A DNA stretch of 64,000 bases. Origin: Lucinisca nassula (lineage: Eukaryota; Mollusca; Bivalvia; Lucinida; Lucinidae). The notes under the pieces were generated by a model. That model was not told the DNA's origin, ran no database searches, and saw only the letters and a program-made list of their open reading frames with translations. Position 1 is the first letter of the stretch, and each line of letters starts with the position of its first letter. Position numbers and translations under genes: made by a program. The stretch spans positions 199,843,644 through 199,907,643 of the forward strand of contig OY757011.1 of NCBI GenBank assembly GCA_963580285.1. The letters are read 5' to 3'. Of this stretch, positions 62,201 to 64,000 are shown in pieces.

Positions 62201-63922
62201 TAAATTGATTTATTCAGCAGGATATGGGCCAAACAATCAATTTTTGAAAGTCTGTGTAACCGAGCAAGCCTGTTTGCGTCTAACCTGGGGCCAGTTGTTC
62301 AAAACTAACGATGTTGTTAGTTACCATTATGTTAAAACTGTGATAATTAAATATGGCAAATATACTAATATTTTTGCAGAAAAAATGTGAGCAGCTTTTG
62401 CAAATGCAAAAGCTGCTCACATTTTTTCTGCAAAAATACCAGAGTATTAGATATTGCACTTACTAGAGCAGTTGACAGTTTGACCATTTTCGAGCTTGTT
62501 AAGCTAACAATGCTTTGAACAACTGGCCCCTGGTTACAAACCCTGGAGTGAGGTTTTGGCGAGATGGTACTCATATGAAGTAATATTCCTATGTTTTATT
62601 AGCTCCAGGCAGCTTTGCTAGACATCCACGAGATATTCTTTGTCATCCCACTAGAGGAGAGAATGGCACTGATTTCACAGTCGCGGCAACAAGAGGAAGA
62701 GAAAAAATTACGAGAATCAGTAAGTCATGAATTTTGTCATTGTTCATTTTGTAGAAGTAAACAAACTGTTTTGTTTAGAATCCTGATATTACAAATGTGC
62801 TAGCTTTTTAAACACCTTGTCCTAATATTTTGATACATTTTTTCATGCTCAACCCAGTTCAGCTGCTACTTGCATTGCTCATATTAGTATACAAATCAAT
62901 TTGATGAGTTTCCCATTCGGATCAGGAGAGAATATTACTTGCCCTGTGCTTAAAATTTAAATTTGTTGGCATTTTAAAATTTATGAGCTGGACAAATTTC
63001 CTGGTCAAATTAAAAAAAAAATCGCATGGATCTTGGTTGCAGGGTCCATTTTCCATCCCTTCAGCCCCCGCCCATTGGGGCTTGAAGAAATAGATGGGCT
63101 GCATGATGCTTCAACGCAGAGCTGAAACCAACCGCACACATGTACTGGTAAACCGCTTAGAGGATCTAAGCCTGCCCAGGCAAAGCGGTGCGAGTCGGAC
63201 TGTCCATGCTTATAAACCCTATTGGTTCCATGGCGACAGGGCTTGAGATGTCATTTCATCTCAATGTCGGGTAAAAGTCCCACAAAATTGGAAGCAACGT
63301 CTCCAAAATGACCTATACAGTGTTGACGGGGATGTTAAACCTCAAATCAAACAAACAAACAAAATCAAAAATTTTCCATCTGTCAGCTAATTTATTCTTA
63401 TGTCTTTTTGCTGTACATGCATTAGCAAAGATTGTATGATGTCACAGCAGATGTTTTATTTATTTTTTTTTTATTTATTTATTTTTTTATGGTTTTGGTT
63501 TTATGGTCCTTTCAAGATTATTTTGCTTATTGCGAGCTGACCATTATTCAGAGGTGGGCAAAAACCGAAGTATCCAGAGACAAACAACCTGATTTTCCAT
63601 TGCAGAACTTGGTGTCTCACATGTAGCACGTGTTCATTTCCGATTGAAAAGCCCGCAGCAGACAAAGATTAAGACAGAAGTGAGAAAAAATTAAAGCCCC
63701 AGACAGGTTTCAGAGCTCTTTGGAACCAATTAACAAAAGGGTCAAGTGGTATTTGATTATTTGCTACTTGAATGAAATCAGTACGTGTTAAGACCACCTT
63801 GTAATTTTGGCTTCAATTTTGTTGTCTTTGCAGCAAAGAAGTAGTGTAGACAGTGTGTCAAGGTCACAACATCGACTGAGTTCAGCAACACTCAAGGCTA
63901 TGGAGAGAAAGAAGAAGGCTCA
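26100..63922 (+). CDS. CCP110: CCP110 (CP110) centriolar capping protein, split gene, 3' end outside the window
   Basis: CP110 caps the distal end of centrioles. With CEP97 it limits centriole length and blocks premature cilium assembly, and it is turned over through cyclin F and the APC/C in the cell cycle (established knowledge from vertebrates). Segments colinear with vertebrate CP110 are visible: an N-terminal SLIKFNGVPILPP motif, a basic helix, a long Ser/Thr-rich disordered centre, a glutamine-rich coiled coil, a VKGYLTRRLLKT helix, an IHEIFFVIPLEERM segment and an LSSATLKAMERKKK end. Start chosen at 26100 because MLEYIEARNKAL aligns with the vertebrate N terminus and the -3 base is a purine. 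Eight internal junctions join well-supported exons, all phase 0. Two KEN boxes (47612-47620 and 48662-48670) and several SP/TP sites fit cell-cycle control. Predicted visible length is about 1480 residues (1508 with both optional exons), against about 1000 in vertebrates. Confidence 0.93.
26311..26655 (-). repeat. tRNA-derived SINE (SINE-4)
   Basis: On the minus strand the head reads GGAGCGTGATAGCTCAGTGG with B box GGGTTCGATCCCCGG. The body contains CGAAGGACGGTGCAC (plus-strand view nearby) and the left edge has a TCTA microsatellite. The opposite copy lies at 50739-51062. Confidence 0.85.
26815..27253 (+). mobile_element. Family C element with a family B element inserted in it
   Basis: Family C ends CGTAATAATCCTAAAAATTC and TTAGGATCATTACAG bracket the unit. 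At 26849-27071 a complete family B copy sits between TTAA duplications (26845-26848 and 27072-27075). Both carry hairpin cores (26886-26953 and 27157-27210). Confidence 0.82.
27256..27392 (+). repeat. SINE-6 tail part
   Basis: CATTGGGCGACAGGGCTTAAG through GTGTTGACGGGGACGTTAAAC and (CAAA)n; the 5' half is missing. Confidence 0.8.
27540..29866. repeat. TIR-bounded unit carrying a tandem array of about 165-bp repeats
   Basis: The outer ends are the perfect inverted repeats ATGTCTCCCCCG (27540-27551) and CGGGGGAGACAT (29855-29866). After a run of GTCTGTCTGTCCGTCC, about a dozen units share GGTCAATAACTTTCTTATTT, TGGCAGAAAT, AGACGATGTG and CTCAAAGGTCAAGGTCATAC, then AGAGGTCAAAGGTCAAAAA. The first units are nearly identical and later ones diverge. 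A related array is at 55900-56720. The layout resembles bivalve elements with short ends and internal tandem repeats (pearl-like; inference). Confidence 0.88.
29958..30415 (+). repeat. 43-bp minisatellite derived from a SINE head
   Basis: About ten and a half units of GGCCTAGCAGTTAAGAGTGC then TAACTCATACACATAAGGTC. The unit parallels the SINE-1 head (GGCCTAATGGATAAGAGCGC, then TTAGTCATTAGGTC). Directly after the last unit comes the SINE-1 tail (AAATAATCTTGAAAGGGCC, 30422-30440). It ends about 60 bp before a CCP110 exon. Confidence 0.9.
30479..30607 (+). CDS. CCP110: CCP110 exon, basic helical segment
   Basis: Acceptor TTTTTCTGTTCAG (AG at 30477-30478), donor GAG|GTAAAG at 30608, 129 nt, phase 0 at both ends. 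It encodes 43 residues beginning LNQDRREEMDSYK, with a strongly basic KKRARRREELHARVQ core. This matches in position and character the vertebrate CP110 segment after the N-terminal block, where KEMQQEKQKAL is followed by a basic TRVQEIL-type stretch. Confidence 0.88.
30656..30860 (+). mobile_element. Family A miniature element (205 bp)
   Basis: Ends CCCTTATCTTGCTG / CAGCAAGATAAGGG, right TTAA at 30861-30864, left side mutated to AAAA. The core lies at 30693-30760. It starts 48 bp after the preceding exon. Confidence 0.88.
31118..31350. repeat. Miniature inverted-repeat element, family E, diverged
   Basis: Ends GGAGTTGTTCAAAGCATCG and TTTGGAACAACTGG with a central hairpin AATGTGAGCAGCTTTTGCTCACATTTTT-type stem (about 31228-31265). 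Better copies are at 40543-40789 and 62285-62530. Confidence 0.72.
31380..31844. repeat. Family F fragments and a truncated family A copy
   Basis: F-type pieces at 31440-31620 (ending TTAACGTGATGAG) and 31645-31715 (GTTGTGGGTTCTCGG), then a family A right half (31722-31844) ending GGGATAAGGG plus TTAA. Confidence 0.65.
31894..32098 (-). mobile_element. Family A miniature element, intact ends (205 bp)
   Basis: TTAA on both sides (31890-31893 and 32099-32102) with ends CCCTTATCTTGCTG and CAGCAAGATAAGGG. Core at 31988-32062 with tip GGCTTCTTCAGAAGCC. It is the cleanest example, together with 58169-58373. Confidence 0.92.
32205..32735 (-). mobile_element. Penelope-like 3' tail, 5'-truncated copy
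   Basis: Reverse strand of the 11646-12230 tail: GATACAATTAACC, GACACCAAAGGGAAAG, GAACCGCCTTGGAACGGTC, TTACTTCCGTCGTGATTTAG and AACCAACAGTTAGACTC. It stops near GGTGGGCCC. Confidence 0.85.
33025..33190 (+). repeat. SINE-2, full length, with perfect target duplication
   Basis: Head GAAGCCTCCGTGGTCGAGTGG, B box GCAGGTTCGATCCC, body TCCAGACTTTCGGATGAG and TGTTGGTGGGACG, tail of CTCACTCACT. CAACCAGTGCATAT flanks it on both sides (33010-33023 and 33191-33204). Confidence 0.93.
33205..33655. other. No recognised feature
   Basis: Intronic sequence without exon signals that I can support or repeat copies. Confidence 0.4.
33660..33880 (+). mobile_element. Miniature element, family C, well preserved
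   Basis: TA-flanked ends CCGTAAAAATCCTAA and TTAGGATCATTACGG; CCAGCAAGGACACCAAAAG; core at 33775-33842 with tip CTGCTCCTTCAGGAGCAG. The TA target fits Tc1/mariner-type mobilisation. Confidence 0.85.
34118..34180 (+). CDS. CCP110: Possible CCP110 exon of 63 nt
   Basis: A long pyrimidine-rich tract ends in GTTGCAG (AG at 34116-34117). 63 nt with no stop follow in phase 0 (TTYSLKSRDWLPRTSGISKLL is the 21-residue product, split here as TTYSLKSRDW and LPRTSGISKLL), then GTAGGT at 34181. It keeps the frame between the exons ending 30607 and starting 46625. The peptide has no clear family match and the donor's last exon base is A, so it could be alternative or false. Confidence 0.45.
34385..34490. 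repeat. Hairpin-core repeat without recognisable ends
   Basis: CAGTGTAGACCCCATGAGACACC pairs with GGCATCTCATCAGGGTC and TACACTGCTTGCC. A truncated first arm (CAGTGAAGACCC) precedes it. Confidence 0.65.
34753..35533 (-). pseudogene. Mariner transposase pseudogene, N-terminal half
   Basis: Reads on the minus strand from an N-terminal helix-turn-helix region through HDRRPKRATS to DETWVHFFEP, carrying the first catalytic aspartate. The HDN and PDLA motifs are absent because of the truncation. It shares the TGA (35084-35086) found at 8578-8580 in the other copy, but lacks that copy's TAG and frameshift. The nonsense codon therefore probably predates the split between the copies, or arose twice at a CpG. 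Confidence 0.9.
34753..35549 (-). mobile_element. Truncated mariner copy
   Basis: The right end carries the same 26-bp terminal repeat as the full copy (35524-35549), followed by TA. The left end and the catalytic C-terminal half are missing; the sequence breaks off just after the point matching about 8252. Confidence 0.92.
35905..35925 (+). CDS. CCP110: Possible CCP110 microexon of 21 nt
   Basis: Acceptor TTATTTCTTTCATAG (AG at 35903-35904), then GATGAGAAGATTCCAGGGG plus AG, then donor GTAAAT at 35926. It would insert DEKIPGE in phase 0 between the neighbouring exons. Microexons of this size are frequent in animal genes. The splice sites are good but there is no comparative support here. 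Confidence 0.4.
36217..36424. repeat. Array leader remnant
   Basis: TGTTCACCCCGAGTACAATATG...CTCATGGTGTACTATTGTGATC resembles the leader at 4290, without the array units. Confidence 0.5.
36840..39240. repeat. Long tandem array (CCCAGAGCTTAGATATTTAG family)
   Basis: About a dozen units of roughly 180-190 bp with GCCCAGAGCTTAGATATTTAG, ATGTAGCAA, GTGGTCCCTTACATAAATCC and CATGCCCCTGGGGTCC. A second leader-like block near 37830-37950 suggests a segmental duplication within the array. A SINE interrupts it at 39005-39175. Confidence 0.85.
39005..39175 (+). repeat. SINE-2 inserted in the tandem array
   Basis: GAGGCCTCTGTGGTGTAATGG head, CTTCTCCAGACTTCCAGATG body, tail ACATACTCACT. CATTAGCTCCTATAG on the left and CATTAGCTCCTGTAG on the right form the target duplication. 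Confidence 0.88.
39246..39520. repeat. Small element with TATACCCCCACA ends
   Basis: ATTATACCCCCACAAATG on the left and TTTTTGTGGGGGTATTC on the right are inverted. Between them lies GGTCGGTCTGTTGG and unique DNA. It lies between array units. Confidence 0.65.
40109..40390 (-). repeat. Penelope-like tail piece joined to a family C element
   Basis: 40109-40215 matches the retroelement tail (ACAGTTACTTTCCCACAAAATGG, AACTGCGACAGAAGAA, GGAGCAAAAGAAAG). 40218-40390 is a reversed family C copy with core 40228-40300 and CTTTTGGACTCCTTGCTGG. Confidence 0.7.
40543..40789. mobile_element. Miniature inverted-repeat element, family E
   Basis: Ends GGGGCCAGTTGTTCAAA and its near-complement (TTTTGAACAACTGGCCCC), with a central hairpin around GTGAGCAGCTTTTGC / GCAAAGCTGCTCAC at 40655-40695. 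A second clean copy is at 62285-62530. Confidence 0.85.
40815..41182 (-). mobile_element. Penelope-like 3' tail, 5'-truncated copy
   Basis: Reversed tail from AAAGTAGAAGTAAAACAAAG to CAGTCCGCATGAAG. It breaks at nearly the same tail position as the 58780 copy. Confidence 0.88.
41428..41757 (+). repeat. tRNA-derived SINE (SINE-3), full length
   Basis: Head GGCCCCGATAGCTCAGTTGG with B box GGGTTCGATCCCGGG, then a body of about 250 bp (CTGCTCCTCGTTCGGCAC, GGTATCATGTAATG) and a tail GAAAGCGACGTTAAACCC plus CACACTCAC. It is the only copy in the window. Confidence 0.85.
41845..42165. repeat. Two GCAAATTGTCTCC palindromes around a SINE-2
   Basis: GCAAATTGTCTCCATAAGAG...CAATTTGCATGAGATG at 41870-41905 and a second copy at 42100-42140, each followed by CCTGTTTTCTTGGA. 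SINE-2 lies at 41929-42089 with target copies TTGGATCGGATGCA and TTGGATGGGATGCA. Confidence 0.8.
42166..42650. other. No recognised feature
   Basis: AT-rich intronic DNA with no repeat copy or exon that I can support. Confidence 0.35.
42654..43116. repeat. Fold-back F2 element with a Penelope-like tail inserted
   Basis: Outer ends AAACACGCCTATACAAATAC and ATATAGGCGTGTTTTTGTG match the F2 element at 23675-23920. At 42700-42877 a 3' tail copy (GGATGGCCATATGGCC to TTACTTCTACTTT) interrupts it. The F-type hairpin with GCCTCATCGAGGC lies at 42960-42975. Confidence 0.8.
43117..43700. other. AT-rich stretch with no recognised feature
   Basis: No exon, RNA gene or repeat copy recognised; a short TA microsatellite at 43629-43641. 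Confidence 0.4.
43708..45045 (+). repeat. Family F element split by a 1.1-kb tandem-duplicated block
   Basis: The left part (43708-43866) starts TCATGTGAACAAGTTCGTG. The missing right part (CAGAAAAGTAGCCATTAGG to GGTTTATCGTAATG) appears at 44982-45045. Between them lie two direct copies of a 310-bp unit (44268-44568 and 44578-44893) with TTTTGGTCATGTGACCTGG, CATATGAAATTTGA and AACGGTTTCCGAGGAGAAGC, each ending in GGACGGACAGACAGAC-type runs. Confidence 0.75.
45046..46094. other. No recognised feature
   Basis: About 1 kb of AT-rich intronic DNA. No splice-site-bounded frame with a family match and no repeat copy recognised. Confidence 0.4.
46095..46311 (+). mobile_element. Miniature element, family C
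   Basis: Ends TACCGTAAATATCCTTAAAC and TTAGGATCACTACGGTA; CCAGCAAGGAGTCCAAAAGG; core 46209-46275 with tip CTGCTCCTGAAGGAGCAG. It lies about 310 bp upstream of the large CCP110 exon. Confidence 0.85.
46625..49774 (+). CDS. CCP110: CCP110 large central exon (1050 codons)
   Basis: Acceptor GTGTGTTTTCAG (AG at 46623-46624) and donor GAG|GTAAAA at 49775, 3150 nt, phase 0 at both ends. The upstream ATG at 46613 lies in the intron and is not the start. Residues 1-15 are basic-alanine rich. About 170-215 hold GRPGRKSPMRQSASTPDL and SRSRSPKGG, like the Ser/Arg-rich SP region of vertebrate CP110. About 305-375 form a charged coiled coil (LEKLEQELSLEEQREKALL). A KEN box is at 47612-47620 and another at 48662-48670. 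SPNG and SPKS sites lie near residues 543-565. Acidic VDSDSDGEEEE is near 880. About 1005-1050 are a Gln/Glu coiled coil ending RREQMNLQQEIE, matching the vertebrate coiled coil ending in QEREQERLQKEIE. Confidence 0.93.
49970..50110. repeat. Long perfect-type hairpin
   Basis: An inverted repeat of roughly 60-bp arms centred at about 50041, from GATTATCACATGGGG to CCCCATGTTATAATC, with tip CCGAGAGCTTTAGCTCTCGG. GC-rich arms stand out in AT-rich DNA. It starts about 195 bp downstream of the large exon. There is no second copy in the window. Confidence 0.88.
50313..50597 (-). repeat. SINE-6 copy
   Basis: Plus-strand view: GTTTGATTTGAGGTTTAAC, CCCTGTCGCCCAATGAAACC, TAAGCGGTTTACCAGTACTC and TCTTCAAGCCCCGATGGGCG. 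Confidence 0.82.
50739..51062 (+). repeat. SINE-4 copy
   Basis: Head GGTGGTAGCTCAGTGGTCAG, worn B box (CCCGATTCTATTTCC), body with GTGCACCGTCCCTCCG and GTAATTACATGG, ending in a TAGA microsatellite. It matches 26311-26655 reversed. Confidence 0.8.
51551..52094. mobile_element. Non-autonomous DNA element with 20+ bp inverted ends, TTAA target
   Basis: Left AGGTGCATTATTGAGCTA and right TAGCTCAATAATGCACCT are perfect inverses, continuing with TCGG / CCGG. TTAA-containing TTTAAA flanks both sides. It is about 540 bp with no coding frame, and the only copy in the window. TTAA targets occur in piggyBac and Kolobok groups; which one is unresolved. Confidence 0.82.
52095..52540. other. No recognised feature
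   Basis: A poly-A run at 52131-52145 and several near-direct repeats of CATACTTTACAGA (52413-52475); nothing else. Confidence 0.4.
52541..52830 (-). repeat. SINE-6 copy
   Basis: GTTTGATTTGAGGTTTTACG, TGTCGCCCAATGAAACC, GCCTGGGCAGGCTTAGATCC, ending TTCTTCAAGCCCCGATGG. Flanked by ACATGGTTTT / TTCTTACATGG sequence that may be a target copy. Confidence 0.82.
53125..53285. repeat. F-related hairpin pair (ACCTATGTTGTGGGTATTC)
   Basis: AACCTATGTTGTGGGTATTC, AGAACCGCCTC...GCGGTTCT and the complement GAATACCCACAACATAGG, with a second right arm repeated at 53225-53260. It ends about 60 bp before a CCP110 exon. Confidence 0.75.
53347..53469 (+). CDS. CCP110: CCP110 exon, glutamine-rich linker
   Basis: Acceptor TTTTTCAG (AG at 53345-53346), donor CAG|GTTAGC at 53470, 123 nt, phase 0 at both ends. 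It encodes 41 residues starting QYQHQIQGQDDIETINLG, placed right after the coiled coil. The GTTAG donor is weaker than GTAAG. No specific family motif, but frame and position fit. Confidence 0.78.
53494..53822. mobile_element. Inverted-repeat element with TATTCGCCCTAATTACC ends
   Basis: Left TACCGTATTCGCCCTAATTA and right TAATTAGGGCGAATAGGGTA pair over about 25 bp. The inside has matching GTGCGCTT motifs near both ends. It begins 25 bp after the preceding exon's donor. Confidence 0.82.
53823..54468. other. AT-rich stretch; one diverged repeat piece
   Basis: CTCATTATAATACTATTGTTGGGGTCC near 53845 belongs to the small dispersed repeat seen at 17268, 46355, 57255 and 61925. Nothing else recognised. 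Confidence 0.4.
54469..54689 (-). mobile_element. Family A miniature element with duplicated hairpin tip
   Basis: Ends CCCTTATTTTGCTG and GAGCAGGATAAGAG, core 54580-54652. The tip is duplicated (GCTTCTTCAGAA then GGCTTCTTCAGAAGCC), extending the element to 221 bp. Confidence 0.82.
54786..55253 (+). CDS. CCP110: CCP110 exon, proline/serine-rich region
   Basis: Acceptor ending TTGCAG (AG at 54784-54785), donor CAG|GTAGAG at 55254, 468 nt, phase 0 at both ends, 156 residues. It shows PVGQGDFYGNQVPIGHLGGN with a repeated GNQ-P-GH pattern, a PPPPVRQP stretch, STPVRKEPK and SPMKQAPGQRQATRVTIPDQ. The last part precedes the conserved helical region as the basic PFGRAKTR segment does in vertebrate CP110. 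TP and SP sites are potential CDK targets (inference). Confidence 0.88.
55254..55595. other. No recognised feature
   Basis: AT-rich intron with an A-run (55441-55453); no repeat copy or exon. Confidence 0.4.
55850..56720. repeat. Tandem array related to the 27.5-29.9 kb array
   Basis: After GTCCGTCCATCC runs come about five units with CAGTCAATAACTTTCTTATT, CTGGATGGATTTTGAAATTA, AACCATCATGAGAC and CCAAGGTCAAGGTCATACTT. The later units are truncated. Confidence 0.85.
57046..57162 (+). CDS. CCP110: CCP110 exon with the conserved VKGYLTRRL helix
   Basis: Acceptor ATTATTCCCAG (AG at 57044-57045), donor AAG|GTATGG at 57163, 117 nt, phase 0 at both ends. It encodes VFDPAMQQKFTRVSATVKGY followed by LTRRLLKTNKVQEILKTIK. 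It aligns residue for residue in character with the vertebrate CP110 block ending [20 protein letters not shown], the strongest family signal here. RRL is also the cyclin-binding RxL form; use of that motif is inference. Confidence 0.95.
57485..57722 (-). repeat. SINE-5 inserted in the Penelope-like copy
   Basis: TTTGTATTGGAGTTTAGAGG, CGCCAGAAACTGACAACTGC and AGATTTCATGATCAATCTCC follow the SINE-5 order seen at 61535-61774; the tRNA-like head is missing. Confidence 0.78.
58169..58373 (+). mobile_element. Family A miniature element, intact (205 bp)
   Basis: TTAA at 58165-58168 and 58374-58377, ends CCCTTATTTTGCTG and CAGCAAGATAAGGG, core 58205-58272 with tip GGCTTCTGAAGAAGCC. Its target lies inside the retroelement tail, so it moved after that insertion. 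Confidence 0.92.
58780..59152 (+). mobile_element. Penelope-like 3' tail, 5'-truncated copy
   Basis: From GGAGGCCTTCATGCGGACTG to TTTTACTTCTACTTT, nearly identical to 11848-12230. It lies 140 bp from the end of the opposite-strand copy. Confidence 0.9.
59153..59576. other. Unrecognised stretch with a weak inverted motif
   Basis: CATTTGGGGAGTTAAATTGG near 59160 pairs loosely with GATTTACCTCCCCAAATGG at 59250-59270, a possible small element. Nothing else seen. Confidence 0.35.
59577..59649. repeat. GC-rich hairpin
   Basis: Arms GCGAGCAGGGAAGGTTCAGG... and ...AGAACCTTCGCTGCTCGC pair over about 31 bp with four mismatches around the ATC loop at 59611-59613. GC content is far above the surroundings. 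No other copy in the window. Confidence 0.85.
59909..60182 (+). repeat. Family F element, single-arm form
   Basis: CATCACGTGAACAAGTCCG, CCCCACTTTATATAGAG, a hairpin with GAATCGCCTCAATGAGGCGG, then GGTGTGTTATCGTAATG as the right end. It is about half the length of the double-armed 19393-20052 copy. Confidence 0.82.
60183..60755. other. No recognised feature
   Basis: Intronic DNA without repeat copies or supported exons. Confidence 0.4.
60757..60919 (-). mobile_element. Family A miniature element, shortened (163 bp)
   Basis: TTAA (60753-60756) then CCCTTATTTCTGAC; right end CAGCAGGATAAGGG followed by TTGA. Core 60811-60882 with tip GGCTTCTTCAGAAGCC. Confidence 0.85.
61139..61275. repeat. F-related hairpin, diverged
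   Basis: ATTTATTCATGAAACAAATG, TTGTGGGTTCTCAATAG...CTTTTGAGTACCCACAATG and CAGAAAATAAGAAAAATATC; arms pair imperfectly around ACCTCACCAAGGCG. Confidence 0.65.
61422..61523 (+). CDS. CCP110: CCP110 exon, conserved C-terminal region
   Basis: Acceptor TATTTTTATCTAG (AG at 61420-61421), donor CAG|GTAACA at 61524, 102 nt, phase 0 at both ends. It encodes DTRNFAFSFQAETPIKKGNF and TREDRTLLERIVAQ. This matches the vertebrate CP110 stretch where an SFQSEAPLKRG motif is followed by a LQERVLAQ helix. Confidence 0.94.
61535..61774 (-). repeat. SINE-5, full length
   Basis: Starts with the (GTTT)n tail side at 61535 (TTGTATTGGAGTTTTAGGG) and ends with the tRNA-like head: plus-strand GGTATCGAACCCATG is the B box reversed and CAACTGAGCTGCGGAGGC the A box reversed. 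CCTCCTGATCACCAGTCAG is duplicated in the anticodon region. It starts 12 bp past the preceding exon's donor. Confidence 0.85.
61775..62160. other. No recognised gene; one small dispersed repeat
   Basis: ACACCACAACCTTGTTATAAC near 61930 belongs to the small repeat seen at 17268, 46355, 53845 and 57255. Confidence 0.4.
62165..62232 (+). repeat. Family A fragment without core
   Basis: AAGTAATTTGATTTGTGGATC, AAATGGGTGTGGCTAAATTG and TTCAGCAGGATATGGG follow the right third of family A. Confidence 0.65.
62285..62530. mobile_element. Miniature inverted-repeat element, family E
   Basis: Ends GGGGCCAGTTGTTCAAA and TTTGAACAACTGGCCCC are near-perfect inverses. The central hairpin AAAATGTGAGCAGCTTTTGC / GCAAAAGCTGCTCACATTTT spans 62381-62426. 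It ends about 70 bp before the next exon. Confidence 0.9.
62603..62719 (+). CDS. CCP110: CCP110 exon, IHEIFFVIPLEERM segment
   Basis: Acceptor TTTTATTAG (AG at 62601-62602), donor TCA|GTAAGT at 62720, 117 nt, phase 0 at both ends. It encodes LQAALLDIHEIFFVIPLEER then MALISQSRQQEEEKKLRES. It matches the vertebrate CP110 LRAALYGIHDIFFVM...AERM block followed by a charged helix. Confidence 0.95.
62720..63062. other. No recognised feature
   Basis: Intronic DNA without repeat copies or exons. Confidence 0.4.
63063..63366 (+). repeat. SINE-6, most complete copy
   Basis: From CAGCCCCCGCCCATTGGGGC through TTCAACGCAGAGCTGAAACC, CCTGCCCAGGCAAAGCGG and GCTTGAGATGTCATTTCATC to GTTGACGGGGATGTTAAACC and (CAAA)n. 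Confidence 0.85.
63490..63630 (-). repeat. SINE-1 copy lacking its head
   Basis: TTTATGGTCCTTTCAAGATT, CAGAGGTGGGCAAAAACCG, TTCCATTGCAGAACTTGG and TGTCTCACATGTAGC are SINE-1 segments reversed, with moderate divergence. Confidence 0.78.
63834..63922 (+). CDS. CCP110: CCP110 exon ending at a U12-type donor
   Basis: Acceptor TTTTGTTGTCTTTGCAG (AG at 63832-63833). The frame gives QRSSVDSVSRSQHRLSSATL and KAMERKKKA, matching the vertebrate CP110 block LSAATQKSLDRKKYMKA. The reading frame stays open to the window end, but the peptide after RKKKA no longer resembles the family. A GTATCCTTTTTT sequence begins at 63923, the consensus donor of minor-spliceosome introns. I therefore end the exon at 63922 (89 nt, leaving phase 2). 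The remaining C terminus and stop codon are outside the window. Confidence 0.82.
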
Positions 63923-63934
63923 GTATCCTTTTTT
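63923..63934 (+). promoter_or_regulatory. CCP110: U12-type (minor spliceosome) 5' splice site
   Basis: GTATCCTTTTTT matches the RTATCCTTT consensus at every position. It is placed where similarity to CP110 stops. The branch site and acceptor would lie beyond 64000. Confidence 0.65.
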
Positions 63935-64000
63935 AAGAACGCTTGAGAGAATGGGCCTTCAGGGCCTTGTGGCAAGGACTGCTGAATCGGAGGTTTTGTT

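Noticed and set aside
63923..64000. Coding continuation PFLRTLERMGLQGLVARTAE after the last exon
   Set aside because: Open to the edge but unlike CP110, and it starts on a consensus U12 donor. It cannot be fully excluded without the next sequence.

Overview
This window is eukaryotic, and most likely from a bivalve mollusc. It holds one split gene with canonical GT-AG introns, set in a dense mix of tRNA-derived SINEs, terminal-inverted-repeat (TIR) miniature elements, fold-back palindromes, tandem arrays of about 150-190 bp units ending in GGACGGAC-type runs, a mariner and a Penelope-like reverse transcriptase. The bivalve call is inference from repeat style and from the gene being an animal centriole protein. 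No species can be named.

The only host gene I can support is CCP110 (centriolar coiled-coil protein of 110 kDa, CP110), on the + strand. Well-supported coding exons lie at 26082-26246, 30479-30607, 46625-49774, 53347-53469, 54786-55253, 57046-57162, 61422-61523, 62603-62719 and 63834-63922. Two further in-frame exons are possible: 34118-34180 and a 21-nt microexon at 35905-35925. Every junction inside the window is phase 0. The gene runs off the right edge, and its last visible exon ends at a perfect U12-type (minor spliceosome) donor. The predicted partial protein is about 1480-1508 residues, longer than vertebrate CP110 because the central exon (1050 codons) is long and low in complexity.

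Left region (1-26 kb): two SINEs with clear target duplications, a CCAAT/NRF1 promoter-like patch near 1.04-1.09 kb, a possible first exon at 1754-1793, three tandem arrays (2.2-5.9 kb), a full-length but dead mariner (7704-9049), a 5'-truncated Penelope-like element with one in-frame stop (about 9957-12230), another tandem array (13.6-14.5 kb), then a thick cluster of miniature elements (15.2-25 kb). The CCP110 introns (26-64 kb) carry the same families, including a TIR-bounded tandem array (27.5-29.9 kb), a 43-bp minisatellite grown from a SINE head (30.0-30.4 kb), a 3.6-kb hAT-like unit with an array inside it (36.4-40.0 kb), and multiply nested insertions (34.5-35.8, 42.7-43.1, 43.7-45.0, 57.4-58.6 kb).

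The most striking pattern is a short palindromic core, with arms like GCAAACAGTGTAGAYCCAGATCAGA and the reverse complement, that recurs about 30 times. It sits at the centre of at least four miniature-element families with different ends: three with TTAA targets and CCC-starting termini, and one with TA targets. The tip of the hairpin differs between copies but stays self-complementary. Six or more truncated copies of the Penelope-like 3' tail share one exact 3' end, the signature of target-primed reverse transcription.
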